Shown: positions 9,544 through 19,663 of the stretch, in pieces
Layout of the letters: each line of letters starts with the position of its first letter
How positions within the stretch are numbered: the stretch's first letter is position 1
Notes under the pieces: model-generated
What the model was told of the DNA's origin: nothing
The model's input: only the letters and a program-made list of their open reading frames with translations
Database searches by the model: none
Made by a program: the position numbers and the translations under genes
NCBI RefSeq assembly: GCF_900289145.1
Contig: NZ_OKQO01000001.1
Coordinates: 372,001-436,000 of the forward strand
Direction of reading: 5' to 3'
Source of the DNA: Neobittarella massiliensis (ex Bilen et al. 2018)
GTDB lineage: Bacteria > Bacillota > Clostridia > Oscillospirales > Ruminococcaceae
Length of the DNA stretch: 64,000 nt

Positions 9544-10008
9544 ATGAGAGCAGTTTTGCAGCGGGTTTCCCGCGCGTCTATCGATATCGACCACAGCGAA
9601 CACTACGACCTGCCAAATGGCGGCCTGGTGGTGCTGTTTGGCGTCGAGGAGGGGGATCGGGCCGACTATGTGCCCGCCTTCTGCCAAAAGATCGCCAACC
9701 TGCGCATCTTTGAAGATCAGGCCGGCAAGCTCAACCTGTCGCTCCTAGATAGGGACCTGGGGGTACTGGCAGTGCCCAACTTTACCCTGGCCGCCGACTG
9801 CGCCAAGGGCCGCCGCCCCTCGTTTGGCCGCAGCGCCGCCCCCGACTTTGCCCGCCAGTGTTTTTTAGATCTGGTGCAGGGCTTTACCCAGCTGGGGGTG
9901 TCTCCCACAGTGAGCGGAAGGTTCGGCTCCGACATGCAGATAGAGCTGGTCAACGACGGCCCGGTGACCATCGTGCTCGACTCAAAAGATATCATCCGCG
10001 GCGCTTGA
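9544..10008 (+). CDS. dtd: D-aminoacyl-tRNA deacylase Dtd, variant active-site motif
   Basis: Dtd removes D-amino acids wrongly attached to tRNA. The 154-residue protein has the full family length, starts MRAVLQRVSRASI and has the cross-subunit NDGPVT motif with Gly-Pro at 139-140. The other signature, normally SQFTL around residues 77-82, reads PNFTL (Pro78-Asn79-Phe80-Thr81). This matters because Ser and Gln there are near-invariant in bacterial Dtd. The gene lies directly behind relA, the usual position in Firmicutes. ATG 9544 follows an AGAGAGG site. Identity is secure by length, context and fold. Activity range is uncertain. Confidence 0.9.
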   Translation: MRAVLQRVSRASIDIDHSEHYDLPNGGLVVLFGVEEGDRADYVPAFCQKIANLRIFEDQAGKLNLSLLDRDLGVLAVPNFTLAADCAKGRRPSFGRSAAPDFARQCFLDLVQGFTQLGVSPTVSGRFGSDMQIELVNDGPVTIVLDSKDIIRGA

Positions 10009-10088
10009 GGGCACGCAGCGCCCCGGCCGCACACAGTCAAATTCAGAGAGGAGAGCCCCGCCGCCGGCGCGCGGGGCAAAAAGCAGCT

Positions 10089-10712
10089 ATGGAGATCGGT
10101 ATGATGCCTTTGGGCGTTATGGGGACCAACTGTTACCTGGTATTCGACGACCAAAAACAGGGGGTGCTCATCGACCCCGGTGCCAACGCCACTTTTATCT
10201 TAAACGCCATCCAGGAGCAGGGGGTCACCCTGCACTACATTCTGCTCACCCACGGCCACTTCGACCATGTGGGCGCCCTGGAAGAGGTGCGCCGGGCTAC
10301 CGGGGCCCCGGTGGCCATCCACCAAGACGACGCCTACCGCCTGCCCCAGGTAGATAAAGAGGGGGCCCGCTTTGGCGTCTACACCGCGCCTCAGCAGCCG
10401 GCCGACCTGCTGCTAAAAGACGAGCAGACCCTCGAGGCAGGGGACCTGCAGCTGCGCATCCTGCACACCCCCGGCCACACCGAGGGCGGCATCACCATCC
10501 TCTGCGGCCAGGCGATGTTCACCGGCGATACCCTGTTTTGCGACGGGGTGGGCCGCACCGACCTGCCCGGCGGCGACGAGCTCGAGCTGCACAACTCGCT
10601 GGTGCGCATCGCCAGCTTTTGCGACAACTATGCGGTCTATCCTGGCCACGGCGACGTGACCAACCTCGACCGCGAAAAAGAGGCGAACCCCTATCTGGGC
10701 GGCGCGCTGTAG
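10089..10712 (+). CDS. metallo-beta-lactamase-fold hydrolase (glyoxalase II-like)
   Basis: The protein is a binuclear zinc hydrolase of the small YqgX/GloB-like group, which splits thioesters such as S-lactoylglutathione analogues; the true substrate is unknown. In 207 residues it shows the hallmark HGHFDH at 55-60, a later HTPGHTEGG and a GDTLF motif, and the C-terminal PGHG. ATG 10089 gives MEIGMMPLGVMGTNCYLV, typical for the family. No strong ribosome binding site precedes it; a short GC hairpin (about 10056-10078) sits upstream. It follows dtd in the same transcript and is 11 bases from hemZ. Confidence 0.88.
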   Translation: MEIGMMPLGVMGTNCYLVFDDQKQGVLIDPGANATFILNAIQEQGVTLHYILLTHGHFDHVGALEEVRRATGAPVAIHQDDAYRLPQVDKEGARFGVYTAPQQPADLLLKDEQTLEAGDLQLRILHTPGHTEGGITILCGQAMFTGDTLFCDGVGRTDLPGGDELELHNSLVRIASFCDNYAVYPGHGDVTNLDREKEANPYLGGAL

Positions 10713-10723
10713 TGGGTGCATCT

Positions 10724-12199
10724 ATGAAGATACTGATCCTGGGCCACAAGCTCCAGTACGAGATACAAAACGTCACCGCCGCCTTTCACCCCGGTCAAAA
10801 ACTCGAGACGGTGTATGAAAAACAGCCCGATTGGGATGTGCTCACCTACCTGCGCGCCGGCCGGCAAAACAGCTACCTGCTATTGCTGGTCAAGACAGAG
10901 AGCGGCATTTTGCGCTACCACCGCCGGGTGCCAAACAGCGGCGAGCGCTACAAGCAGCGGTGCGAGACCGCCTTTGGCCAAATGCTCTACACCGCCTACT
11001 CCAGTCTCACCGGGGTGGTGCCCAAGTGGGGCATCCTCACCGGGGTGCGGCCGGTCAAAAATCTGCAGCAGCACATGGCTGCCGGCTGCGACGAGCCCGC
11101 CCTGCGCCAGCTCTTCTACGGCGACTACAGGGTCTCCCCCGAAAAGTTCGACCTGGCCTACCAGACGGCTATGGTGCAAAAACAAGTGCTGTCCCCGGTA
11201 GACCTGCGCGATGTGAGTCTCTATGTCTCCATCCCCTTTTGCCCCAGCCGCTGTCTCTACTGCTCTTTTGTGTCCCACTCCATCGAAAAGAGCCATAAAC
11301 TGGTAGAGCCCTATCTGCAACTGCTGCTGCAGGAGATCGCGCTCACCTTCGATCTCATCGACAAGCTGGGCCTGCACCTCAAAACGGTGTATATCGGCGG
11401 CGGCACCCCTACCACCTTGTCGGCTCAGCAGATGGACCGCCTGCTGGCGGCTATCTTCGCCCGTATCCACCACCCGCTCGAGGAGTGCACCGTCGAGGCC
11501 GGCCGCCCCGACACCATCGACCTCGAAAAGCTGCAGGTCATGCGCCGCTGGCCGGTCACCCGGGTCAACATAAACCCCCAGACCCTCAGCGACCAGGTGC
11601 TGCAAAACATCGGCCGCCGGCACTCGGCTGCCCAGACCATCGAGAGCTTTCACCAGGCCCGGCAGGCGGGTTTTGACAACATCAATATGGATCTCATCGC
11701 CGGCCTGCCCGGCGACAGCTATCAGGGCTTTTGTGCCACCCTCGACCGAGTGCTCGACCTGGACCCCGAAAACATCACCGTACACACGCTCTCGGTCAAG
11801 CGCTCGGCCGACTTAAAGTACTCGCAGATGGTCCGCTACAGCGCCCAGGACCTGCCGGTCGAGGCCATGCTCACCTACACCGTCGAGCGGCTGGTGGGGG
11901 AGAGCGGCTACCGCCCCTACTACATGTACCGGCAAAAAAATACGCTCTCCAACCTCGAGAACGTCGGCTATGCCAAGCCCGGCACCGAGGGGCTCTACAA
12001 CATCTACATGATGGAGGAGCTGCACACCACCATCGGCTGCGGCGCCGGCTCGGTGACCAAGATGGTCGACCCCCGCAAAAACCTCATCCAGCGCAGCTTC
12101 AACTTCAAGTACCCGCTGGAATACACCAAGAACTTCAGCGAGATCTGCAGCAGAAAACACAGCCTGGAGGTATTTTATGGAGACCTTTTCCAAGTATAA
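10724..12199 (+). CDS. hemZ: oxygen-independent coproporphyrinogen III oxidase-like radical SAM protein HemZ
   Basis: HemZ is a radical SAM enzyme grouped with oxygen-independent coproporphyrinogen dehydrogenases. The 491 residues have the [4Fe-4S] cluster motif CPSRCLYC with Cys173, Cys177 and Cys180, the GGGTPT motif and the NINMDLIAGLPG region. The N-terminal 160 residues are the HemZ-specific part. No other haem genes are in the window, so a role in haem synthesis is inferred from the family only. ATG 10724 was chosen. A GTG at 10712 overlapping the previous stop is in frame, but neither has a strong binding site. The 3' end overlaps the next gene by 23 bases. Confidence 0.9.
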   Translation: MKILILGHKLQYEIQNVTAAFHPGQKLETVYEKQPDWDVLTYLRAGRQNSYLLLLVKTESGILRYHRRVPNSGERYKQRCETAFGQMLYTAYSSLTGVVPKWGILTGVRPVKNLQQHMAAGCDEPALRQLFYGDYRVSPEKFDLAYQTAMVQKQVLSPVDLRDVSLYVSIPFCPSRCLYCSFVSHSIEKSHKLVEPYLQLLLQEIALTFDLIDKLGLHLKTVYIGGGTPTTLSAQQMDRLLAAIFARIHHPLEECTVEAGRPDTIDLEKLQVMRRWPVTRVNINPQTLSDQVLQNIGRRHSAAQTIESFHQARQAGFDNINMDLIAGLPGDSYQGFCATLDRVLDLDPENITVHTLSVKRSADLKYSQMVRYSAQDLPVEAMLTYTVERLVGESGYRPYYMYRQKNTLSNLENVGYAKPGTEGLYNIYMMEELHTTIGCGAGSVTKMVDPRKNLIQRSFNFKYPLEYTKNFSEICSRKHSLEVFYGDLFQV

Positions 12200-13124
12200 C
12201 ATCCTGGCCGACGACATCGACCGCCTGGCCCGCCAGGACCCGGCGGCGCTGGTGTCCCAGTGCGACAGCCGCTACACCGCCGCGCTCGACGGTGTGGCCG
12301 CCCGCGTAAAGGCCCAGCGCGCAGAAAAGCACATCGTCATGCTCGCCGGCCCCTCGGCCTCGGGCAAAACGACCACCGCCCACCAGCTGGCCGCGCGGCT
12401 GCAAAAGATCGGCGTCGGCTCCGAGGTCATCAGTCTCGATGATTTCTACCTTCCCCGCTCCCAGTGCCCGGTGCGCGACGACGGCACCGTAGACGTTGAG
12501 ACGGTACACGCCCTCGACCTGCCGGTGGTCAACCGCTGCTTAAAAGAGGTGACCGAGACCGGCCGCGCGCTGTTCCCGGTGTTCGATTTTCAAAAAGGCG
12601 GCCGGCTGGACGACTGGCGCGAGGTGGATCTCGACCGCAGCGAGGTGCTCATCGTCGAGGGCATCCACGCTCTCAATCCGCTGCTCACCGAGCTGGTACA
12701 GGGCCGCTACAGCACCCTGTACGCCACCGCGCAGGACCGCTATATGCTGGGAGATGTGACGCTGAGCACCAACGACCTGCGCTTCGTGCGCCGCATCGTC
12801 CGCGACAGCTGGAGCCGCGGCACCGACGGCGCCACCACCGTCGACTTCTGGCCCTACGTCTGTGAGGGGGAGTTTTTGTACATCAAGCCGTTTCGCTCCA
12901 CCTGCGACTACTATGTAAACACCGCTTTCGGCTACGAGCCGGGGCTCTACCAGTCCTACCTGCAAGCGATCCTGCAGACGATGGACCAGCAGAGCGCCCA
13001 GGCGGCCAAGGTGCGGGGCATCCTGCAAAAACTGCGGGCTTTCACCCCCATCGGCGCTGCGCTCATCGCCCCTGCGGCGATGGTCCGCGAATTTATCGGC
13101 CCCGCCGCTAAAACACAAGTATAG
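12177..13124 (+). CDS. uridine kinase-like nucleoside kinase
   Basis: The protein belongs to the P-loop uridine kinase/phosphoribulokinase family, which phosphorylates nucleosides in salvage. The 315 residues have a Walker A motif AGPSASGKTT (58-67), SLDDFY after the second strand and VEGIHALNP. An N-terminal stretch of about 50 residues replaces the TGS-like domain seen in longer relatives. ATG 12177 lies inside the end of hemZ, eight bases behind GGAGG, so translation is coupled. Its place in a recJ-relA transcript gives no hint about substrate. Confidence 0.85.
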   Translation: METFSKYNILADDIDRLARQDPAALVSQCDSRYTAALDGVAARVKAQRAEKHIVMLAGPSASGKTTTAHQLAARLQKIGVGSEVISLDDFYLPRSQCPVRDDGTVDVETVHALDLPVVNRCLKEVTETGRALFPVFDFQKGGRLDDWREVDLDRSEVLIVEGIHALNPLLTELVQGRYSTLYATAQDRYMLGDVTLSTNDLRFVRRIVRDSWSRGTDGATTVDFWPYVCEGEFLYIKPFRSTCDYYVNTAFGYEPGLYQSYLQAILQTMDQQSAQAAKVRGILQKLRAFTPIGAALIAPAAMVREFIGPAAKTQV

Positions 13125-13179
13125 GCGCCGCCCGGCCGCTGGCGGCTGGGCAGCACGGCAGAAAAAGGAGGTCACGCTC

Positions 13180-13590
13180 ATGGGATTTTGGGATGAACTG
13201 GTCGACAAGACCAAACAGGTCGGCGAGGTAGCCGGCAACAAGGCCGACGAACTGGTGCAAAAGGGCAAGATCAAGTACCAGCTCGAAAAACTCACCTACA
13301 CGCTCAAGGGCCAGCAGCGCAAGCTGGGCTCGCTGGTATACGGCATGCACCGGGCCGGCACCCAAAACGACAAACTGCTGGAACAGTGCTACCGCGAGAT
13401 CGATGCCACCTTGGCTGAGATGCGCCGCGCCCGCAGCGAGCTCAACGAGATAAACGTCAAGGTCAACTGCCCCAAATGCGGTTTTTTAAACGAGCCCGAT
13501 GCCAGCTACTGTATCAGCTGCGGCTACCAGCTCATCAGCGAGCCCGACGACCCCGCCCAGCCCCAGAGCGCTGGCGGCCCGTCGGCCTGA
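13180..13590 (+). CDS. small helical protein with C-terminal zinc ribbon, function unknown
   Basis: This gene is not assigned to a known function. The 136-residue protein has a long, charged, probably coiled N-terminal two-thirds (residues 1-92, rich in K, E, Q and R). A zinc ribbon follows, made of Cys97-x2-Cys100 and Cys111-x2-Cys114. The tail is Pro/Ser-rich. There is no signal peptide or membrane segment, so it is presumably cytosolic. A strong AAAAAGGAGG site precedes ATG 13180. It sits between the uridine kinase-like gene and glutamine synthetase, with gaps of about 50 bases on each side. Zinc ribbons of this type often mediate protein contact. Confidence 0.75.
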   Translation: MGFWDELVDKTKQVGEVAGNKADELVQKGKIKYQLEKLTYTLKGQQRKLGSLVYGMHRAGTQNDKLLEQCYREIDATLAEMRRARSELNEINVKVNCPKCGFLNEPDASYCISCGYQLISEPDDPAQPQSAGGPSA

Positions 13591-13641
13591 GCGCCCCGCC
13601 CGTCATCTTTACCCGAGACCCAAGCGGCAAGGAGAGTATCT

Positions 13642-15762
<2,121 letters not shown>

Positions 15763-15782
15763 CCCCGCCGCCCCGCTCCCCC

Positions 15783-15811
15783 TTGACAGCTGTCGGCAAA
15801 CGCCGTATAGT
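15783..15811 (+). promoter_or_regulatory. strong sigma-A promoter before the nitrilase-like gene
   Basis: Perfect TTGACA (15783-15788), a 17-base spacer and TATAGT (15806-15811), only 20 bases after the glnN stop. Confidence 0.85.
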
Positions 15812-15863
15812 TTACCCATACAACACACAACGCAACGCACAACGCACAACACGCGAGCACAGC

Positions 15864-15903
15864 AAAGGCGCTTTGACCCTCTCCCGGGCCGGAGCGCTTT
15901 TTT
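15864..15903 (+). terminator. terminator-like hairpin in the nitrilase leader (possible attenuator)
   Basis: Arms AAAGGCGCT (15864-15872, one bulged G) and AGCGCTTT (15893-15900) form a stem that ends in a run of six T. It lies about 50 bases downstream of the promoter and 40 bases before the start codon. It would therefore stop most transcripts before the gene unless it is overcome. The stretch between promoter and hairpin is CA-rich and unstructured. Alternatively it simply terminates glnN. Confidence 0.6.
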
Positions 15904-15945
15904 GCAAACACGCCGCCAGTCGGCCCGTAAAAAAGGAGGTACCCC

Positions 15946-16902
15946 GTGGAAAACACTGCCGTACAGCGCGATATCGTCAACCTGGCCGCCGTCAACCTGC
16001 GCGCCGTCTGGGGCGACAAGGCGCAAAACCTGCGCCGCATCCTCGACTACACCGTCGCCGCCGCCCGGCGCGGCGCCGACATCATCACCTTCCCCGAGCT
16101 GGCGCTCACCGGCTACGAAGACCAGCCCGACACCCCGCTGAGCGAGAAGATGCACCACCGGCTGGCCGAGAGCGCCGGCGGCCCCAGCATCGCCGCCGTG
16201 GCCGACTGCTGCCGCCAGCTGGGCGTGTATGTGGTGTTCGGCCTGCCCGAGCGCGACCCCGCCACCGGCGCGGTGTATAATGCCGCCGCCGTCTGCGGGC
16301 CCGACGGGCCGCTGGGGGTATACCGCAAAATGCACCCCGCCGGCGACGAGAGTCTCTGGTGTCAAAAAGGGGAGCAGCCGCTGCTCTTTTCCACCCCCTG
16401 GGGCCCGGTCGGAGTGGGCATCTGCTACGACAGCTACTCCTTCCCCGAGCTGCTGCGCTACTACGCCGCCAGCGGCGCCCGCCTGTACCTGAATCCCACC
16501 GCCATGCCCGAAAATCACCGCCGCAAGAGCCGCAGTTTCTACCGCGACACCCTCTATGCCGCCGTGCACCAAAACGATATCTTTCTGGTCAGCGCCAACC
16601 TGGTGTCCGAGGATGTCATCGATCCCGGCTATCGCTGGCGCCTGCCAGCCGGCCCCGGTATCCCCCAGCCGGCCACCTTTCTGGGCGGCAGCCTCGTCAT
16701 CGGTCCCGGCTTTGGCCGGCGGGTGCACCTCTACGCCGGCAGCCCCCGGCACTGTGAGGCCGAGCTGGTGCTCACCACCGTCGATCTGTCGCTGGCAAAC
16801 CGCACCATCTACAGCCAAAACCCCTATACCGGCACGCCCGATTTTCGCCCCGAGCGCTACCAGCAGCTCTACGGCGAGCTGGCCCGGCGGCAGGGGCGGT
16901 AA
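15946..16902 (+). CDS. carbon-nitrogen hydrolase (nitrilase superfamily)
   Basis: Members hydrolyse C-N bonds of amides, nitriles or carbamates, or serve as the glutaminase half of NAD synthetase. The 318-residue protein has the full Glu-Lys-Cys triad: Glu51 in FPELALTGYE, Lys128 in YRKMHP and Cys160 in GICYDSYSFPE. It has no synthetase domain, so it is a free-standing hydrolase. The start is GTG 15946 behind AAAAAGGAGG. Because it follows glutamine synthetase and has a leader terminator, a link to nitrogen supply is plausible. The exact substrate cannot be read from sequence. Confidence 0.85.
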   Translation: MENTAVQRDIVNLAAVNLRAVWGDKAQNLRRILDYTVAAARRGADIITFPELALTGYEDQPDTPLSEKMHHRLAESAGGPSIAAVADCCRQLGVYVVFGLPERDPATGAVYNAAAVCGPDGPLGVYRKMHPAGDESLWCQKGEQPLLFSTPWGPVGVGICYDSYSFPELLRYYAASGARLYLNPTAMPENHRRKSRSFYRDTLYAAVHQNDIFLVSANLVSEDVIDPGYRWRLPAGPGIPQPATFLGGSLVIGPGFGRRVHLYAGSPRHCEAELVLTTVDLSLANRTIYSQNPYTGTPDFRPERYQQLYGELARRQGR

Positions 16903-16929
16903 GCGCCTTCTGCCAGCCGGGCCCCACAG

Positions 16930-16959
16930 GTCTATTGCCGCCCCCCAGGCACATACACT
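16930..16959 (+). promoter_or_regulatory. candidate sigma-E (mother-cell) promoter of spoVB
   Basis: CATACACT (16952-16959) fits the sigma-E -10 consensus exactly. GTCTATT (16930-16936) matches five of seven positions of the -35 box, with a 15-base spacer. It lies just before a gene that is sigma-E-dependent in Bacillus. Confidence 0.55.
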
Positions 16960-16994
16960 AGAGGGAAGAATGTGTGGGACGGGGGCCTGATTTC

Positions 16995-18764
16995 GTGGAG
17001 AGAGCGGCAAAACAGTCATTTATACAAGGGGCGGTGATCCTCACCGGCAGCACGCTGCTGGTCAAGGCCATCGGGGCGCTGTTCAAGGTGCCGCTGATGA
17101 ATATCCTGGGCGGCACCGGCATGGCCTATTTCATGACCGCCTACGAGGTGTTCAACCCCATCTATGCGCTGTCGGTGGCCGGTTTTCCCGCCGCCGTCAG
17201 CCGCCTGGTCAGCGAGTACACCGCCCGCGGCCGTCAGCGCGATGCCCGCCGCACCCTCAAAATAGCCAGCGCACTGTTTCTGGCGGTGGGGGCGGTGGGC
17301 TTTGCCCTGCTCTATTTCGGCGGCAAGGTGTTCTGCCGCGCGGTGGGCAATCCCGACGCCGCGCTGGCGGTGCAGATGCTCTCGCCGGCGCTGGTGTTCG
17401 GCTGTCTGTCGGCGGCGGTGCGCGGCTACTACCAGGGCTGTCAAAACATGGTGCCCACCGCCATCAGCCAGGTGGTCGAGGCGGTGGCCAAGCTGGTGCT
17501 GGGCATCGCGCTCTCCTACGGCACCTTCGTCTGGGCCATGGAGGGGTACGCCCGCACCGGGCTGGTGTTCGGCCGCGCCGCCGCCAGCGCCGCCCAGGCC
17601 AAGCAGCTGGCGCTGCCCTACGCCGCGGCCGGGGCGGTGCTGGGGGTGGCCCTCTCCACCGGCGTGTCCATGCTCTACCTGTTTTGCCAGCACAAGTTCG
17701 GCCGTCACGCCCTGCCGGTCAAAAGCGCTCAGGGCAGCGCCCGGCCCGCCTCCGCCCGCCACATCGCCCGCCGCCTGGTGCAGATCGCCCTGCCCATCTG
17801 TCTGGGCAGCTTTGCCACCAGTCTCACCTCGGTCATCGACCTGTTTTCGGTAATGAACGCGCTCGAGCGCGCCGCCGGCCGCGGCGCCGATATCATCTGT
17901 GCCATGTACGGCCTGCAGATGTCCGCCGTCGACCTGCCCACCTTCCTCTACGGCTGCTACACCGGCATGGCCACCACCCTCTACAATCTGGTGCCGGCCC
18001 TCACCACCACCTTCGGCGTCAGCGCGCTGCCGGCCGTCACCGCCGCCTATGTGGGGGGCGACCGCCGCCAGCTGGCCCAAAACGCCCAGTCGGTATTTCG
18101 CGTCAGCGCCATGATGGCCGTGCCCGCGGGCCTTGGCATCGCCGCCATGGCCCGGCCCATCCTGCACCTACTCTACGGCGGCCGCCAGCAGGAGATCGCC
18201 GCCGTGGCCCCCACGCTCACCGTGTTGGGGGCGGCCGCGGTGCTGCTGGCCTTTACCACCCCGGTGTACAGTATGCTGCAGGCCATCGGCCGGGCCGATC
18301 TGCCGCTCAAGCTCATGGTGGTGGGCGGGGCCATCAAGCTGGCCTGCAACCTGGTTCTGGTGCGCGACCCCCGCTATAATCTGCTGGGGGCCAGCTTCGG
18401 CACCCTGTGCTGCTATCTGTTCATCGTCATCGGCGCGGTGGCGCTGTTTTTGCGCCAGGTGGGGGCGCCGGTGCACTTCTGGCGCGCGGTGCTGGGCCCC
18501 GCTTTCTCGGGGCTCATCTGCGCTGTCTCCGCCCGCACCGCCTACTCGCTGCTCTGCCATGTCTTCGTGTCCAATATCAGCTGTGTGCTGAGCATCGCCG
18601 TGGGCTGCGGCTGCTATCTGCTGGCGCTGCTGGGCACCGGCTCGGTGCAGGAGGAAGACCTGCTGGCACTGCCGGGCGGGCAAAAGCTGGCCGCCAAGCT
18701 GCACCGCTGGGGTCTGCTGGGCAGCGCCTCAAAGCGCGCCGCCCACCGCCCAAAAGCCGTCTGA
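16995..18764 (+). CDS. spoVB: SpoVB-like polysaccharide/lipid flippase (MOP superfamily)
   Basis: This multi-spanning membrane protein belongs to the MATE/MurJ-like MOP exporter group; SpoVB is needed for spore cortex formation, probably by moving lipid-linked precursors. The 589 residues include about 14 hydrophobic segments. The N-terminus (AKQSFIQGAVIL) closely matches the SpoVB start. GTG 16995 was chosen because the predicted sigma-E transcript would begin near 16967, cutting the binding site of the alternative GTG at 16974. From 16974 the protein is seven residues longer. It opens the spoVB-mazG-rqcP-yabP-yabQ-divIC block conserved across spore formers. A general flippase role remains possible. 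Confidence 0.85.
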   Translation: MERAAKQSFIQGAVILTGSTLLVKAIGALFKVPLMNILGGTGMAYFMTAYEVFNPIYALSVAGFPAAVSRLVSEYTARGRQRDARRTLKIASALFLAVGAVGFALLYFGGKVFCRAVGNPDAALAVQMLSPALVFGCLSAAVRGYYQGCQNMVPTAISQVVEAVAKLVLGIALSYGTFVWAMEGYARTGLVFGRAAASAAQAKQLALPYAAAGAVLGVALSTGVSMLYLFCQHKFGRHALPVKSAQGSARPASARHIARRLVQIALPICLGSFATSLTSVIDLFSVMNALERAAGRGADIICAMYGLQMSAVDLPTFLYGCYTGMATTLYNLVPALTTTFGVSALPAVTAAYVGGDRRQLAQNAQSVFRVSAMMAVPAGLGIAAMARPILHLLYGGRQQEIAAVAPTLTVLGAAAVLLAFTTPVYSMLQAIGRADLPLKLMVVGGAIKLACNLVLVRDPRYNLLGASFGTLCCYLFIVIGAVALFLRQVGAPVHFWRAVLGPAFSGLICAVSARTAYSLLCHVFVSNISCVLSIAVGCGCYLLALLGTGSVQEEDLLALPGGQKLAAKLHRWGLLGSASKRAAHRPKAV

Positions 18765-18875
18765 TCCGGCCCGCGCGCCGCCATTTTTCCCTCCCCGGGC
18801 GTACAAACTGTCACCCGTTTGTGCTGTGTTTGTGTTATGATAGAGAAAACGCGCCAAAAAGGGAGGGCTATCTAC

Positions 18876-19586
18876 ATGGATTTCACCGTCAAAGACCACT
18901 ACGACCTGCAGGACCTGCTGGCCATCGTGCGGCTGCTGCGCGATCCCGCCGAGGGCTGCCCCTGGGACAAGGTGCAGACCCACCAGTCCATACGCCGCAA
19001 CTTTATCGAGGAGACCTATGAGGTCTGCGACGCCATCGATCAAAACGATGTCGCCGGCCTGCGCGAGGAGCTGGGCGACGTGCTGCTGCAGGTGGCGCTG
19101 CACACCCAGATGGAGCAGGAGCAGGGCCATTTCGACTTCGGCGACGTGGCCGACGACATCTGTCAAAAACTGGTACTTCGCCACCCCCATATCTTCGGCT
19201 CGGCAAAGGCCGGTGACGGCAGCCAGGCCCTCGATAACTGGGAGGCGATCAAAAAGCAGTCCAAAGGCGTCACCAGCGCCGCCCAGCACGCTGCGGCCGT
19301 CCCGCACTGCCTGCCGGCGCTCATGCGCGCCAAGAAGGTGCAAAAGCGTCTGGCCGAGGAGGACAGTGCCCTTAAAGACCGTGGGCAAGCCATTTCTTCG
19401 CTGAAAAATGCGGTGGACTGTCTTGACAAAGACCTGCAAAACTGTGATAATAGGGAAGAACTCATTGGTGATGCCCTGTACGCTCTGGTAAGTGTAGCCA
19501 GGCTGGCCGGGGCAGACGCCGAGGAAGTGCTGGGCTTCACCTGCGACAGGGCTATTTCCCGGCACGCGCAGCGTCAGCAGAAATGA
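18876..19586 (+). CDS. mazG: nucleoside triphosphate pyrophosphohydrolase MazG
   Basis: MazG hydrolyses (d)NTPs to monophosphates and pyrophosphate and guards against aberrant nucleotides. The 236 residues hold two MazG folds. The first has the EETYE (45-49) and EELGD (64-68) metal-binding motifs; the second is degenerate, as is common. ATG 18876 lies eight bases after GGGAGGG. An upstream ATG at 18819 is in frame but lacks a binding site and adds unconserved residues. It lacks the N-terminal methylase domain found in Bacillus YabN. The 3' half of the gene contains a promoter for hup. Confidence 0.92.
   Translation: MDFTVKDHYDLQDLLAIVRLLRDPAEGCPWDKVQTHQSIRRNFIEETYEVCDAIDQNDVAGLREELGDVLLQVALHTQMEQEQGHFDFGDVADDICQKLVLRHPHIFGSAKAGDGSQALDNWEAIKKQSKGVTSAAQHAAAVPHCLPALMRAKKVQKRLAEEDSALKDRGQAISSLKNAVDCLDKDLQNCDNREELIGDALYALVSVARLAGADAEEVLGFTCDRAISRHAQRQQK
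19423..19451 (+). promoter_or_regulatory. promoter inside mazG, probably driving hup
   Basis: Perfect TTGACA (19423-19428), a 17-base spacer and GATAAT (19446-19451), inside the mazG coding sequence and about 210 bases before hup. Confidence 0.55.
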
Positions 19587-19663
19587 GGACCGCGTGCATA
19601 AACGCCAGCGGTGCAGTATATCCTTTGTGAGTAAGGAAGTCAACAATACTGGAGGAAAAAAAC

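Noticed and set aside
5282-9687. Very long open frames on the minus strand opposite recJ and relA
   Set aside because: They mirror the codon bias of GC-rich genes, have no ribosome binding sites and have low-complexity translations; shadows of the real genes.
10712-10723. GTG overlapping the previous stop as the hemZ start
   Set aside because: It adds only four residues with no better binding site; ATG 10724 gives a natural N-terminus.
15815-15860. CA-rich short repeats (ACAACGC-type) that might look like an array
   Set aside because: Repeat units are a few bases long and irregular, with no spacers; not a CRISPR array.
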